Positions 16,569 through 25,654 are shown, numbered from the stretch's first letter. The stretch: DNA of 46,557 bases from Clostridia bacterium (GCA_900764045.1 CAAFMN010000091.1:1-46557), one strand, 5' to 3'. The notes: generated by a model from the sequence alone, not told the origin. A program made the numbers and translations.

Positions 16569-17966
16569 TTACAGCTCCCAGCCTTCCAGATAAGCCTTGG
16601 TATTCTCCACCATCTCCTGATACAGCGTTCTTGCCTCTTCCAGAGAACAGGTCACCAGCGGATCATTGCAGAACGCGTCCAGTATCAATTCCTTATCCTT
16701 GGTGAAAATACCCTCAATCACTGTTTCCTGATTGTTGGAAACCCGTGCCACCAGCGACAATACCTCTGACGGCAAACCTCCGGCCATAACGGGCGTTACA
16801 CTATCGCCGGAGAATACCGCATTGGTCTCTACCACAGCGCCATAGGGTAATCCTTCCTGCTGTCCGTAGTTAGGAATATTTACATTGGTCACAAGCGTTC
16901 CCAGACCCAGCAGTGCCTTCATCTGCATTACGCCCTCTTCTCCGGTCTCATTCAGCTTAAAATGCTCCTCGCCGCTGACCAGACGCGCGCTGCGCTCCTT
17001 GCGGCGCACAAGGTCCTCCTTACGCCAGCTCACAGGTGTCAATCCAAAGCCCCACTTGGCCGCGGTCTCAGGATTTCTCAGATACCAGGTTCCCGGGCAG
17101 AACTCTGCCAGATGGCGGTCGCCGGCCGCGGCGATCAGACCATACCGACGGAACAGATCAAACTTAACCCGATGGGTACATCCAAAATACTTATTCATCC
17201 AGTTATCATGTACGACCTTCTGGAATCCCTTCTCCGCGTACTTTTCCGCAAACTCCGCATAGATCGGGAAAAGATCCTGATTATGATAATATGCGCTGTC
17301 CAGCCATGTAAAATGATTGACACCCAGAACATTGGTCTTGATCTCACTGCGGTCTACACCCTGAATTCCGGCAACATCCGCCAGTGCTTCTGTCAGCAGC
17401 TTCTGTGTGCCGAATACTTCGTGGCAGCAGCCAAACGCCTTGATCTGCGGAAATACTTCATACAATGTACGCACACACAGCGTCATCGGATTGGTATAGT
17501 TGATGACCCATGCTTCCGGACAATAATCTCGGATCGCTTCGGCAATCGTTACAAACATGGGTACCGTACGCAGTGCCCGCACGATTCCTCCCGGGCCGGT
17601 CGTATCTCCTACAGACTGATAAATGCCGTACTTCTCCGGAGTATGTACATCCGACTGCATCTCATCAAAGGTGCCCGGCAATATGGAGATGATGACAAAA
17701 TCCGCTCCGGTCAGTGCCTCCTGCAATGTATGAACCGCTTCGTATTTCCATACGGACTTTACGCCCTCTGTATCCTTAATCTTATTGCCGATCGTCTCAT
17801 TGTCCTTCGCAGCCTGAAAATCAATGTCATACAGACTTACGGTACCATTCATACTCTCTTCTACCGCAAGATCACTCATCAATCCCCATGCCCAGCCTCT
17901 GGAGCCGCCGCCGACATACGCAATCTTGATCCCCGTTGCTTTACCGTTTTCAATTACCATAACCAT
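16569..17966 (-). CDS. GH4 family glycosidase (possible alpha-galacturonidase or alpha-galactosidase)
   Basis: About 465 residues. GH4 enzymes hydrolyse glycosides by an NAD+- and Mn2+-dependent redox mechanism in the cytoplasm. Seen here: dinucleotide-binding IAYVGGGSRGW, NYTNPM, and the metal-binding GCCHE and NVLGVNHFTW motifs. Substrate cannot be read off with certainty; the divergent GH105 neighbour makes a galacturonide substrate attractive. AAAGGAAG lies before ATGs at 17964-17966 and 17958-17960; the first is given. The promoter holds a TAGTCT-ATC-AGACTA palindrome. Confidence 0.85.
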   Translation of the reverse strand: MVMVIENGKATGIKIAYVGGGSRGWAWGLMSDLAVEESMNGTVSLYDIDFQAAKDNETIGNKIKDTEGVKSVWKYEAVHTLQEALTGADFVIISILPGTFDEMQSDVHTPEKYGIYQSVGDTTGPGGIVRALRTVPMFVTIAEAIRDYCPEAWVINYTNPMTLCVRTLYEVFPQIKAFGCCHEVFGTQKLLTEALADVAGIQGVDRSEIKTNVLGVNHFTWLDSAYYHNQDLFPIYAEFAEKYAEKGFQKVVHDNWMNKYFGCTHRVKFDLFRRYGLIAAAGDRHLAEFCPGTWYLRNPETAAKWGFGLTPVSWRKEDLVRRKERSARLVSGEEHFKLNETGEEGVMQMKALLGLGTLVTNVNIPNYGQQEGLPYGAVVETNAVFSGDSVTPVMAGGLPSEVLSLVARVSNNQETVIEGIFTKDKELILDAFCNDPLVTCSLEEARTLYQEMVENTKAYLEGWEL

Positions 17967-17993
17967 ATCTTCCTTTCTCAATCGTAGAATCTA

Positions 17994-18042
17994 TAGTCTA
18001 TCAGACTAGACTTATTATAGCACGAACCCCGGAGCAGTACAA
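17994..18042 (-). promoter_or_regulatory. GH4 promoter with operator
   Basis: TTGTAC (18037-18042), 17-base spacer, TATAAT (18014-18019), then the palindrome TAGTCT-ATC-AGACTA (17994-18008) just downstream. The core TCTATCAGA recurs downstream of the divergent promoter. Confidence 0.65.
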
Positions 18043-18062
18043 GTACAGAGGGAATTTATTCC

Positions 18063-18114
18063 TTGTCTTTTTATGCCTTCTATGTTAGAATAAATGTAGA
18101 TTTTCTATCAGAAA
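18063..18114 (+). promoter_or_regulatory. GH105 promoter with operator-like site
   Basis: TTGTCT (18063-18068), 17-base spacer, TAGAAT (18086-18091), then TTTCT-ATC-AGAAA (18102-18114), again with TCTATCAGA as core, next to the ribosome site AAAGGA. Confidence 0.6.
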
Positions 18115-18126
18115 GGACTGACTCGT

Positions 18127-19323
18127 ATGACACAGCAAATCGCCTCCGCAATACAAAAATCCAAGCAGTATATCGACGGACTGACAATCCATTCTGAGCA
18201 CAATATCCCCCGTGAGATCGTCTCCCACGAGGATCGATATTTCTCCTGGGACAATGAAAAGCGTTCCCCTGTAACGGACAAACCGTATCTGTACGACTGG
18301 AGCTACTATAACGGCGTCGTAATGGAGGGCCTTCTGGACATTTATCAGGCCGATCCTGCCGATACCGAATACCTCCGCTATGTAAAAGAATACCTGGACG
18401 CGATGATCGTAACCGACGCTGACGGCCATAAAAGCCTGAGCCGCAATCTGGCCGGTTATGTAGACCACCATGGCGCCGACTGCTATAAAACCGCCGCGCT
18501 TTTGCTGCGCGCTTCCAACGGACAGGATGATTACATGCAGATCTGCTCTGACCTCTACCGGGATCTGACGGATCCGAAGCATGTCAATTCTACAGGCCAT
18601 ATCGTCCCCGTGGAATATACCGAGGCCGCGTTGGGACACAATTACTGGCACAGCTGGGCCAAGGACCGCGCGCCCAAATATAAAGTATGGCTGGACGGCA
18701 TCTATATGCTGCAGCCCTTCATCTCCCGTTACGCGGCCCTGACAGGCGACTGCGCTCAGCTCGCCCTGGTACAGGAGCGCCTCTCCTGGGTTGCCAAGAC
18801 TCTCCTGGCTCCGGACGGAATGTACTACCATGCCGGCAACAGTGCCGAGGATGTCTGCGCATATCACTGGACCCGCGCTATGGGCTGGTATGGTATGGCG
18901 ATGGTGGATGTTATGGAAGTATTGCCGGAGGAATATCTTCCGGAGAGCAAGGCCGCGCTGAAGCTTTTTGCCGACGGCATGCTGAAGTATCAGCACGAGA
19001 GCGGAATGTGGGCCAATGTAGCCGATTGGGATGTAACCGAGAGCAATCGCCTGGAAACCAGCGGAACCGCCATGATCATCTATACGCTTCTTAAGGGTGT
19101 CCGCAAGGGCTGGCTGGACGACTCCTACCGTGACGCGGCCGTCAAGGCTTTCCTTGCCCTCACGCAGCTCAAGCTGGACGAATCCGGGCTGCATGACATC
19201 TACCTCAAGGCGAGCGCCAACAACACCAACAACTATGAGCGTCCCGAATACTATATGACAGACGAAGGCAAAGGCGCCGGACCTTTCATCATGGCCTACT
19301 CTGAGATGTTGTATCTCAGATAA
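18127..19323 (+). CDS. GH105 unsaturated glucuronyl/galacturonyl hydrolase
   Basis: 398 residues. Family GH105 removes the 4,5-unsaturated uronic residue left by pectin or rhamnogalacturonan lyases by hydrating the double bond. The (alpha/alpha)6-barrel motifs include DYSW-like YLYDWSYYNG (about 58-67), KVWLDGIYMLQPF with the Asp expected in catalysis, WTRAMGWYGMAM, and LETSGTAM. No signal peptide, so cytoplasmic. Divergent from GH4 with a shared operator core, suggesting joint use of oligogalacturonides. The 3' end overlaps the convergent MerR gene by 28 bases. Confidence 0.88.
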   Translation: MTQQIASAIQKSKQYIDGLTIHSEHNIPREIVSHEDRYFSWDNEKRSPVTDKPYLYDWSYYNGVVMEGLLDIYQADPADTEYLRYVKEYLDAMIVTDADGHKSLSRNLAGYVDHHGADCYKTAALLLRASNGQDDYMQICSDLYRDLTDPKHVNSTGHIVPVEYTEAALGHNYWHSWAKDRAPKYKVWLDGIYMLQPFISRYAALTGDCAQLALVQERLSWVAKTLLAPDGMYYHAGNSAEDVCAYHWTRAMGWYGMAMVDVMEVLPEEYLPESKAALKLFADGMLKYQHESGMWANVADWDVTESNRLETSGTAMIIYTLLKGVRKGWLDDSYRDAAVKAFLALTQLKLDESGLHDIYLKASANNTNNYERPEYYMTDEGKGAGPFIMAYSEMLYLR

Positions 19324-20123
19324 AACTGGATCTTGGTTATATATTCGTTTACATCGCTGGATGTAATATAATCATTGATACAGAACTCATAAGCATCCGA
19401 CAGAATCCTCAGGTTTTTCTGACGGCAATACTCCAAAAGCTTCTGGTAAGAGTCCGCAATCGTATCATAGCTTCCAAAGTGATAGATACTGATACACTCT
19501 CCTGCCGGGAGCTTTTTTATGTTCTCCGCGGTCGCACCCTTTTCTACCGGTAAAAAGGCCCATGTCGTCTCCATATATCTTCCTTGCTGAATATGCTGCA
19601 GCGGATTGATCACTCCTGTCTGAAAAAAGATGGGCAATCCCTCCTCTTCTGCCTGCGCAAAGCACTGTTTGGTGGCAATACTGACTTCACTGAGCGAATA
19701 CGGTTCCGCCACTGGATGACACAGAATATATTGTTCCTTGACCTCTTCCCTCATAATCGGATTCTTGTGGTATTTTCTGGCTTCATCCATCATATTGCAG
19801 CGCTGCAGCAAACGGCTCCGAATCATCTGCAGTTCCCGGATCTGCTCATCCAAAACCTCCATCTGCCCCCGCAAAAGCGTGGTACTGTTCTCCAGATTGT
19901 AATTTTTCATATGTTCCCGAATCTCTTCCAGCGAAAAACCGATTTTCTTCATGATCAGGATCGTGTCCAGAAAATCAATCTGCTTGGGACTATAATAACG
20001 GTAGCCGTTAGAAGGATCCACATAGGCAGGACGGAACAGACCGATCTTATCATAGAAGATCAGGGTCTGCTTGGAAATATTCTGATATCCCGCCAGCTCG
20101 CCGATGGAATAATAGTTCTTCAT
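19296..20123 (-). CDS. MerR-family regulator with GyrI-like effector domain
   Basis: 275 residues. N-terminal MerR winged HTH (SIGELAGYQNISKQTLIFYDKIGLFRPAYVD...GYRYYS, residues 6-46), dimerisation coiled coil (about 76-118) and a C-terminal GyrI-like drug-binding domain, the BmrR/TipA layout. Divergent from the MATE gene, with a MerR-type 19-bp-spacer promoter between, so it probably activates the exporter on drug binding. The stop is TAG and the end overlaps the GH105 gene. Confidence 0.9.
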   Translation of the reverse strand: MKNYYSIGELAGYQNISKQTLIFYDKIGLFRPAYVDPSNGYRYYSPKQIDFLDTILIMKKIGFSLEEIREHMKNYNLENSTTLLRGQMEVLDEQIRELQMIRSRLLQRCNMMDEARKYHKNPIMREEVKEQYILCHPVAEPYSLSEVSIATKQCFAQAEEEGLPIFFQTGVINPLQHIQQGRYMETTWAFLPVEKGATAENIKKLPAGECISIYHFGSYDTIADSYQKLLEYCRQKNLRILSDAYEFCINDYITSSDVNEYITKIQFYLRYNISE

Positions 20124-20141
20124 TTTTCTAAAATTCTCCCC

Positions 20142-20172
20142 TTGACAATATAGTTACTATATCCTTTATCTT
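20142..20172 (+). promoter_or_regulatory. MerR-regulated promoter of the MATE gene
   Basis: TTGACA (20142-20147) and TATCTT (20167-20172) are 19 bases apart, the overlong spacer typical of MerR-activated promoters. The spacer holds the perfect palindrome ATATAGT-T-ACTATAT (20148-20162). Confidence 0.8.
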
Positions 20173-20209
20173 ATAGTAGTAAATAAAATTTGTCAAGGAG
20201 GTTTTTATT

Positions 20210-21547
20210 TTGGATCGTTTTGAAGCACCTGTCAGTTACGGACAATATCTAAAACAGCTGACGCCTTCGGTGCTGACCATGGTTTTTTTGTCGTTCTACA
20301 CTACGATTGACGGTTTTTTTGTATCATGCTACGCGGGTTCAGATGCTCTTGCCGCTATCAACATTGTAATCCCGATCACCTGCATCATTTTTGGTGTGGC
20401 TGTCATGATTGCTTCCGGCGCGGGCGCTATCATCGGCGAACGAAGGGGCGAGCAAAAGGATTACGAAGCTAACCAGATCTTCAGTACCATGTGCTGTGTG
20501 CTGGCTGTCTTCGCGATTCTTTTCACCGTATTCGGATTACTATTCCTGCGGCCCTTTGTCACACTGCTGGGCAGTACAGAACGCCTGATGCCCCATGTTC
20601 TGCCCTATGCGGCCGTAACGCTTTGCGGAACCGCCGCCATGACCTTTAAGCTTTTCTTTGAGTACATGGTGCGTACCGACGGAAATTCCCGTATCGGGCT
20701 GGTCATGTCCATGACCGGGCTGCTCCTGAATCTTCTGTTGGATTATGTCCTGGTTGGTGTCTTTTCTCTGGGGACATTCGGAGCCGCTCTGGGGACGGTT
20801 CTCTCCATTTCTGTCAGCGCGCTGATCGGTCTTATCTATTTTCTGCGGCACAGTCATCTGCGCTTCTGCCGCCCTCATTTTCAATGGTCCCTTCTGCTGC
20901 GTTCGTGCCTCAACGGCATCGGCGATATGCTGACAGAATTCTCCACAGGCATCATTACCTTCCTGTTCAACATTCTTGCCCTGCACTACTTTGGTGAGGA
21001 CGGCGTCGCCGCCGTTACCATCATCATGTATATCTATTACTTCTTTATCGCTTTTTATATGGGTATCACTGTAGGTGCGGCGCCGGTGATCAGCTACAGC
21101 CTGGGTGCGGATAATTCCGCGAAGATCAATGAAACGCTTCGCTACAGCTTTATCACGATCGCCATCAGTTCTGTCATCATCCTGGCCATCTCCCTTTTGG
21201 GCGGCCCGACAATGATCGGTTTGTTTACGGACTCAGAAACTGTCGCGGCGATCACCTGGGAAGGTCTGCGTCTTTTTAGCCTTCTCTTCCTCTTTATCGG
21301 CGCCAATGTCTTTTTATCCGGATATTTCACCGCCCTCGGCAATGGTCTCGCCGCGGCAGTGATCTCTACCCTCCGTTCTCTGGTACTGGCCTGCGCCTTT
21401 TTGCTGATCCTCCCACATTTTCTGGATGTTGCTGGGCTCTGGCTCGCCATTCCCTGTTCTGAATTGGTTACACTGCTGATCTCCTCGGTATTATATTATC
21501 GATACGGACGTGTCGCATGCATAAGGCAGCGGTATGAGGAGGTGTGA
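20210..21547 (+). CDS. MATE family multidrug efflux transporter
   Basis: 445 residues with about twelve hydrophobic segments in two similar halves, fitting MATE cation-coupled drug exporters of the plasma membrane (N-terminal LTPSVLTMVFLSFYTTIDGFFVS block, second-half GITVGAAPVISYSLGADN). The start codon is TTG at 20210-20212, with AAGGAGG 9 bases upstream; no ATG fits. Likely induced through the adjacent MerR regulator. Confidence 0.92.
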   Translation: MDRFEAPVSYGQYLKQLTPSVLTMVFLSFYTTIDGFFVSCYAGSDALAAINIVIPITCIIFGVAVMIASGAGAIIGERRGEQKDYEANQIFSTMCCVLAVFAILFTVFGLLFLRPFVTLLGSTERLMPHVLPYAAVTLCGTAAMTFKLFFEYMVRTDGNSRIGLVMSMTGLLLNLLLDYVLVGVFSLGTFGAALGTVLSISVSALIGLIYFLRHSHLRFCRPHFQWSLLLRSCLNGIGDMLTEFSTGIITFLFNILALHYFGEDGVAAVTIIMYIYYFFIAFYMGITVGAAPVISYSLGADNSAKINETLRYSFITIAISSVIILAISLLGGPTMIGLFTDSETVAAITWEGLRLFSLLFLFIGANVFLSGYFTALGNGLAAAVISTLRSLVLACAFLLILPHFLDVAGLWLAIPCSELVTLLISSVLYYRYGRVACIRQRYEEV

Positions 21548-22091
21548 GTGAGGGAATGTGTTTCTAGTATAGAAAACTGCGAAATGATGCAGAAATCTTT
21601 ATTTAGATATTGATGACGTGATTTTTGATCAGTCCTTTATTCTCGTTCGAGAGATTTTTCAATTTTCGGGAACATTAAAAAATGGTGGGGCTGGCGCTTA
21701 GCAAAAAATTTGCTAATGCGACAGCCCCGTTTTTTGAACCCCATGCTTGGCGAATTTTCACCAGGTGTTAAATTCCATTTTCAAAAAATTTTTAATGCCA
21801 TCACAATTTCAAACTATTACTACACGGAAATGTAGCTCAGCTTATCTGTTTTACACTTGACACCCTCATAGATATCGATGTCTACCTGTATTCAAACTTA
21901 TATTTGATTCAAACACGATAGTATCGAAATCACCCGAATTTGCAGATAAAATACTTAAAAACAAAAGTCTTTTTGAGCTATCCATGTGCCCGCTCCTAAT
22001 ATTCTTCTTGCTAAAAATAGTGAATCCTTGCATTTCGACTTTAGTAATGCTGAAGTATTCAAATCCGTTTGGTTTATTTAGCAAAATATAC
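21548..22091. other. AT-rich intergenic stretch of about 540 bases
   Basis: No convincing gene. It contains the hairpin at 21687-21735 and scattered TTAGCAAA motifs. A 72-codon frame at 21866-22084 (-) lacks a ribosome site and a recognisable domain. Composition is visibly more A+T-rich than the flanks, as is the next gene, suggesting acquired DNA or insertion-sequence remains. Confidence 0.5.
21687..21735 (+). terminator. terminator hairpin after the MATE gene
   Basis: GGGGCTG/CAGCCCC outer stem with an inner CGC-TTAGCAAA / TTTGCTAA-GCG helix and GTTTTTT following. About 140 bases past the MATE stop. Its GGGGCTG ends also resemble hairpins at insertion-sequence ends. Confidence 0.65.
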
Positions 22092-22120
22092 TTGAATTAG
22101 CAAACACTCTTTGCTATAAT
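22092..22120 (+). promoter_or_regulatory. promoter and palindrome of the AlbA_2 gene
   Basis: TTGAAT (22092-22097), 17-base spacer, TATAAT (22115-22120). The spacer carries TAGCAAA-N5-TTTGCTA (22098-22116), a perfect inverted repeat suited to repressor binding. Confidence 0.65.
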
Positions 22121-22145
22121 TAGTGTATTGAAGGGTGGTGTTAGC

Positions 22146-23582
22146 TTGTTAGTCGAAGAATTACTTGAATTAGCAAACAAAATTTGCAAACAAAAAGCTG
22201 AAGAACAAACAACTGAACTTAAATCTGCACAAACAGGCTGTCCTAAGAGGTTATATGATACGTTGTCGAGCTTTTCCAATCAAGACAGTGGCGGCATTCT
22301 CGTGTTCGGTATCGATGAAAATGCTGCTTTTCAGGTTGTCGGCGTATATGATCCCCAAGATCTTCAAAAAAAGGTAACGGAACAGTGCTTACAGATGGAG
22401 CCTCCAGTTCGTGCTGTATTCACCCTGGCTGAATATCATGGAAAAACCATTTGTGCTGCAGAAATTCCTGCAATCGACATTACGGAGCGTCCCTGTTACT
22501 ACCGTGGAGCAGGGCGTACCAAGGGTTCCTACATTCGTGTTGGTGATGCGGATTTGCCAATGACAGATTATGAACTATACAGCTACGAAGCGTTCCGTAA
22601 ACATTTGCATGATGATGAGCGGCCTGTTGCGCGGGCAACGCTTCAGTTGTTGGATATAGAAAAGATTCAAAGCTATATAGAAAAAATGCGTATAAACCGT
22701 CCTGGATTTTCCAAGCTGACACAGGAACAGACTATGGAAATGCTGAATATTACAAGAAATGGCATTCCGACATTGGCCGCTGTTCTGAATTTCGGTATTT
22801 TCCCTCAAGGATTCTTCCCTCAGCTTGGTATCACAGCAATTGTTGTGCCTGGGACCGAAATTGGTGATGTGGATCATGATTCTGCACGTTTTATCGACAA
22901 CAAGCGGATTGGCGGAACTATTACGGAAATGGTAGATGAGGCTCTGAATTTCTGCCGCCGTAATATGAAAGTAAAAACCATTATCAGCAAAAAAACCGGT
23001 ATTCGCACAGATAAAACGGAATATCCTGTAGACGCGCTCCGCGAGGCAATTCTCAATGCCCTTATTCATCGTGACTATAGCATTCATACCGAGGGGACTC
23101 CTGTTCAAATTGACTTTTTTACGGATCGCGTCGAAATTCACAGCCCCGGAAGTCTGTATGGTCGGATGAGCGTTGAACAGCTTGGTATCGCCAGACCAGA
23201 TTTACGAAACCCCGCCTTGGCTGTCATGGCAGAAATTCTGACCGCCGCAGAACACCGCTACTCGGGCATCCCCACCATGCGCAATGCAATGAAAGAATAT
23301 GGCTTGCCAGCACCAAAATTTGAAAACCGTAGGAACGAATTTGTAGTAACGCTTTATAATAAAGCTGAAAAAGAAACAGGAAGTACTGAGCCCGCCGATG
23401 ATTTGTTGGCGTTTTGTCATGAGCCGAAAAACAGGCAGGAGATTGCTACATTTTTGGGTGTAAAAACAGTATTTTATGCAATACAGCATTATGTTCAGCC
23501 TCTGCTTTCCGCAGGAAAACTCGCAATGACAATACCTGAGAAACCAAAAAGTAGGAATCAAAAGTATTATACAGTTCAATAA
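22146..23582 (+). CDS. AlbA_2 (Schlafen-type) DNA-binding protein with ATPase-like and winged-helix domains
   Basis: About 478 residues. An N-terminal AlbA_2 domain (ETTELKSAQTG-like start, then FSNQDSGGILVFGIDEN and GSYIRVGDADLPM), a GHKL-like ATPase segment (ALREAILNALIHRDYS, then VEIHSPGSLYG) and a C-terminal winged-helix region form the common architecture of putative transcriptional regulators, some linked to phage or mobile DNA. TTG at 22146 is preferred as start because AGGGTGGTG precedes it; the upstream TTG at 22128 overlaps that site. A+T-richer than its neighbours, so probably transferred. The promoter and first codons carry repeated TTAGCAAA motifs that may be its own binding sites. 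Confidence 0.8.
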   Translation: MLVEELLELANKICKQKAEEQTTELKSAQTGCPKRLYDTLSSFSNQDSGGILVFGIDENAAFQVVGVYDPQDLQKKVTEQCLQMEPPVRAVFTLAEYHGKTICAAEIPAIDITERPCYYRGAGRTKGSYIRVGDADLPMTDYELYSYEAFRKHLHDDERPVARATLQLLDIEKIQSYIEKMRINRPGFSKLTQEQTMEMLNITRNGIPTLAAVLNFGIFPQGFFPQLGITAIVVPGTEIGDVDHDSARFIDNKRIGGTITEMVDEALNFCRRNMKVKTIISKKTGIRTDKTEYPVDALREAILNALIHRDYSIHTEGTPVQIDFFTDRVEIHSPGSLYGRMSVEQLGIARPDLRNPALAVMAEILTAAEHRYSGIPTMRNAMKEYGLPAPKFENRRNEFVVTLYNKAEKETGSTEPADDLLAFCHEPKNRQEIATFLGVKTVFYAIQHYVQPLLSAGKLAMTIPEKPKSRNQKYYTVQ

Positions 23583-23635
23583 GCAGAATTGATGTCGCTC
23601 TTTTAATCTATACAAAGTATCTACTATTGCTGCAT

Positions 23636-23684
23636 AAAAACGGCAAGTTACAGCGTTCTCTCCGCTATAACTTGCCCCTTTTTT
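23636..23684. terminator. bidirectional terminator
   Basis: GGCAAGTTACAGCG/CGCTATAACTTGCC stem (23642-23676) with an A run before and a T run after; separates the AlbA_2 gene (+) from the YitT gene (-). Confidence 0.85.
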
Positions 23685-23707
23685 ATCTTACCTTCGGTTC
23701 CGCGTGA

Positions 23708-24580
23708 TTACATTCCCCGGAAACCCTTACCTATGATATCGCTGATATTGCTGATAAACATGAATCCATGCGGATCTGTCTCTCTGACATAATGGCGCAG
23801 GGCATTGGCCTGGTAACGATGCAGCGCCGTCATAATCACCCAGCGCTCCTCTCCGGTATAAGCTCCGCTCGCCTTCCACAGAGTCGCTCCGCCCTTCAGA
23901 GTATGCGTAATAAAGTTACAGATCTCCTCCGGATGCGTCGTGATCACAGTAAAGCTCTTCTGCATATTGATGCTCTCAATCACATAGTCCACAACCACTG
24001 CCTTCAGCGTCAGGCCCAACACAGAGTACAATCCGGTTTCAATCCCAAAGAATAATGCTGAGGATGCCGCGATAATCGCATCTGTATACAAAAGCGCATG
24101 TCCGATATTCAGCGACGTGTATTTCTTCAGAATCATGGCGATGATATCTGTTCCGCCCGTACTTGCATCGATATTGAACAGTATCGCGGATCCGATAGCA
24201 GGCAGCAGTACCGAAAATGTCAGCTCCAGAAACTTTTGGTCGGTCAGCGGGGCCGACATGGGTACCAACCGCTCCAAAAGCCAGACGGAGCCGGATAGAA
24301 GCAGACTGCAATAGATCGTCTTGAATCCAAAGCCCCGGTTCAACACCAAAAAGCCCAGTATCAAAAATACAATATTGATGATCGCCATAATCGTACCCGA
24401 CGTCACCTTGGGAGAAATGCTTCCCAAAAGTACGGACAGGCCACTGACCCCGCCTGTCGTAAAATTATTGGGATATTTGAAGAAATATATTCCCACGCCC
24501 ACCAGCAGCGTTCCGATTGTCATCATTCCGAATTCTTTCCAGCTTTGTATCCCTAAAAAACCTTTCTTTTGCCCTTCCAT
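23708..24580 (-). CDS. YitT family membrane protein
   Basis: 290 residues, with five or six membrane helices in the first 200 residues (including the GGVSGLSVLLG and NIDASTGGTDIIAMIL segments typical of the family), then a soluble C-terminal DUF2179 domain (about 210-288) ending in VRETDPHGFMFISNISDIIGKGF. The family is very common in Firmicutes and its transported substrate, if any, is unknown. Starts close to AGAGGAG at 24590-24596. Confidence 0.9.
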   Translation of the reverse strand: MEGQKKGFLGIQSWKEFGMMTIGTLLVGVGIYFFKYPNNFTTGGVSGLSVLLGSISPKVTSGTIMAIINIVFLILGFLVLNRGFGFKTIYCSLLLSGSVWLLERLVPMSAPLTDQKFLELTFSVLLPAIGSAILFNIDASTGGTDIIAMILKKYTSLNIGHALLYTDAIIAASSALFFGIETGLYSVLGLTLKAVVVDYVIESINMQKSFTVITTHPEEICNFITHTLKGGATLWKASGAYTGEERWVIMTALHRYQANALRHYVRETDPHGFMFISNISDIIGKGFRGM

Positions 24581-24672
24581 GCCAACTCTCCTCTGTCTCT
24601 TCCTAATACCCGTTCAAGAGCATTGTACCTATAGTACACCCGAACGGCGGGGCTCGTCAAGAGGAAAATTGA

Positions 24673-25371
24673 TTAACCTGCGCAGAGTGCCGTCCAAACC
24701 TCCGTACCGCAGATTCCGTCCGCTTCCAACCCCTTTTCCTTCTGGAACCGCAGCAGTGCTGCCCTGGTCGCCTGACCGAATTGGCCATCCATACCATAGA
24801 CCCCGACATCATATCCATGCAGCAGCAACGCCATCTGCAGCAGCTGCACGCCCTGGCCCGCATCCCCCTGGGACAGCTCAAACGGCGCCCGTACTTGTTT
24901 CTCCTCCTCAAAGTCTGTATACCGTGGCCGGCAGATTGCTTTTAATCCCGTATCCCGATAGCGCACTACCCGGCGCTGGACATTATCATTATAGTTTCCT
25001 TCAATTGTAGTCAATACCTGCTCACTTGGTTCGCTTCCTTCGACCTTTTCCACAATTCCCACATGGTCTGCCGCTCTTGTCGCCGTTTCACCGGACCATT
25101 CGTAAAATACAAGATCTCCCGGCTGAGCCGGAATATCCCCGATTCTTCCGTCCCTCTTCATAAACCACTCCAACGCTGTCGGACAGCTGGCTGTTCTGGG
25201 GATAATATCCGTCCCAATCCCTGCCTGATCCGCACACCAGCTGATGAACATCTGACACCACGGGTTATTGGGCAGCCCATACCAATCCCCGTACTTAGTG
25301 TCATTATTGGGTCCTTCCTTATACCCCAACTGTGTCCTCGCAATCTCAAGAATCCTGTCCCTCTGTCTCAT
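24673..25371 (-). CDS. CHAP-domain endolysin with peptidoglycan-binding domain
   Basis: 232 residues from ATG at 25369-25371 (GAAGGGGG upstream). N-terminal CHAP amidase/peptidase domain with catalytic Cys in NPWCQMFISWCADQ and His in AADHVGIV, then a C-terminal PG_binding_1 domain (GVQLLQMALLLHGYDVG...GQATRAALLRFQKEKGL). No signal peptide, which fits a holin-dependent phage endolysin. Its start lies 26 bases inside the upstream holin gene. No other phage structural genes are in the window. Confidence 0.88.
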   Translation of the reverse strand: MRQRDRILEIARTQLGYKEGPNNDTKYGDWYGLPNNPWCQMFISWCADQAGIGTDIIPRTASCPTALEWFMKRDGRIGDIPAQPGDLVFYEWSGETATRAADHVGIVEKVEGSEPSEQVLTTIEGNYNDNVQRRVVRYRDTGLKAICRPRYTDFEEEKQVRAPFELSQGDAGQGVQLLQMALLLHGYDVGVYGMDGQFGQATRAALLRFQKEKGLEADGICGTEVWTALCAG

Positions 25372-25654
25372 GATTGGCCCCCTTCTTTTCAATGAAAATT
25401 TCAAAGATCTGCCGCATTCCTGTGCTGGCAAGCCCCGTAACCGCGCCTCCCACAAGGCTTTGCACCGTAACGGCCCCTCCGGACCCGAGCGTTACCGGAA
25501 TGCTCAACAAAAGCCCCAGAACCGCCATCAGCGCCGGAATATACTGGTCGCTGAGTCTGGACAGCCGTCGAATGCGCCGGATGCAATAACTCACCACCAG
25601 ACAGGCTGCCAGAATGACCGGTACACAATATTCCGTCAAAAATCCCATATCCAT
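25346..25654 (-). CDS. phage-type holin
   Basis: 102 residues. Two hydrophobic segments (about 6-24 and 40-60), a third weak one (62-78), and a charged C-terminus (EIFIEKKGANHETEGQDS) fit small phage holins that let endolysin reach the wall. AGGAGG lies 7 bases before the ATG. The overlap with the endolysin gene makes a compact lysis cassette, apparently an orphan prophage remnant or a domesticated lysis module. Confidence 0.75.
   Translation of the reverse strand: MDMGFLTEYCVPVILAACLVVSYCIRRIRRLSRLSDQYIPALMAVLGLLLSIPVTLGSGGAVTVQSLVGGAVTGLASTGMRQIFEIFIEKKGANHETEGQDS

Noticed and set aside
18085..19194. Long minus-strand open frame of 369 codons opposite the GH105 gene
   Set aside because: It is the antisense shadow of the well-supported GH105 gene; the translation has no recognisable domain or ribosome site.
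21866..22084. 72-codon minus-strand frame in the AT-rich gap
   Set aside because: No ribosome site or known domain; it overlaps the region of TTAGCAAA motifs. Kept only as intergenic.
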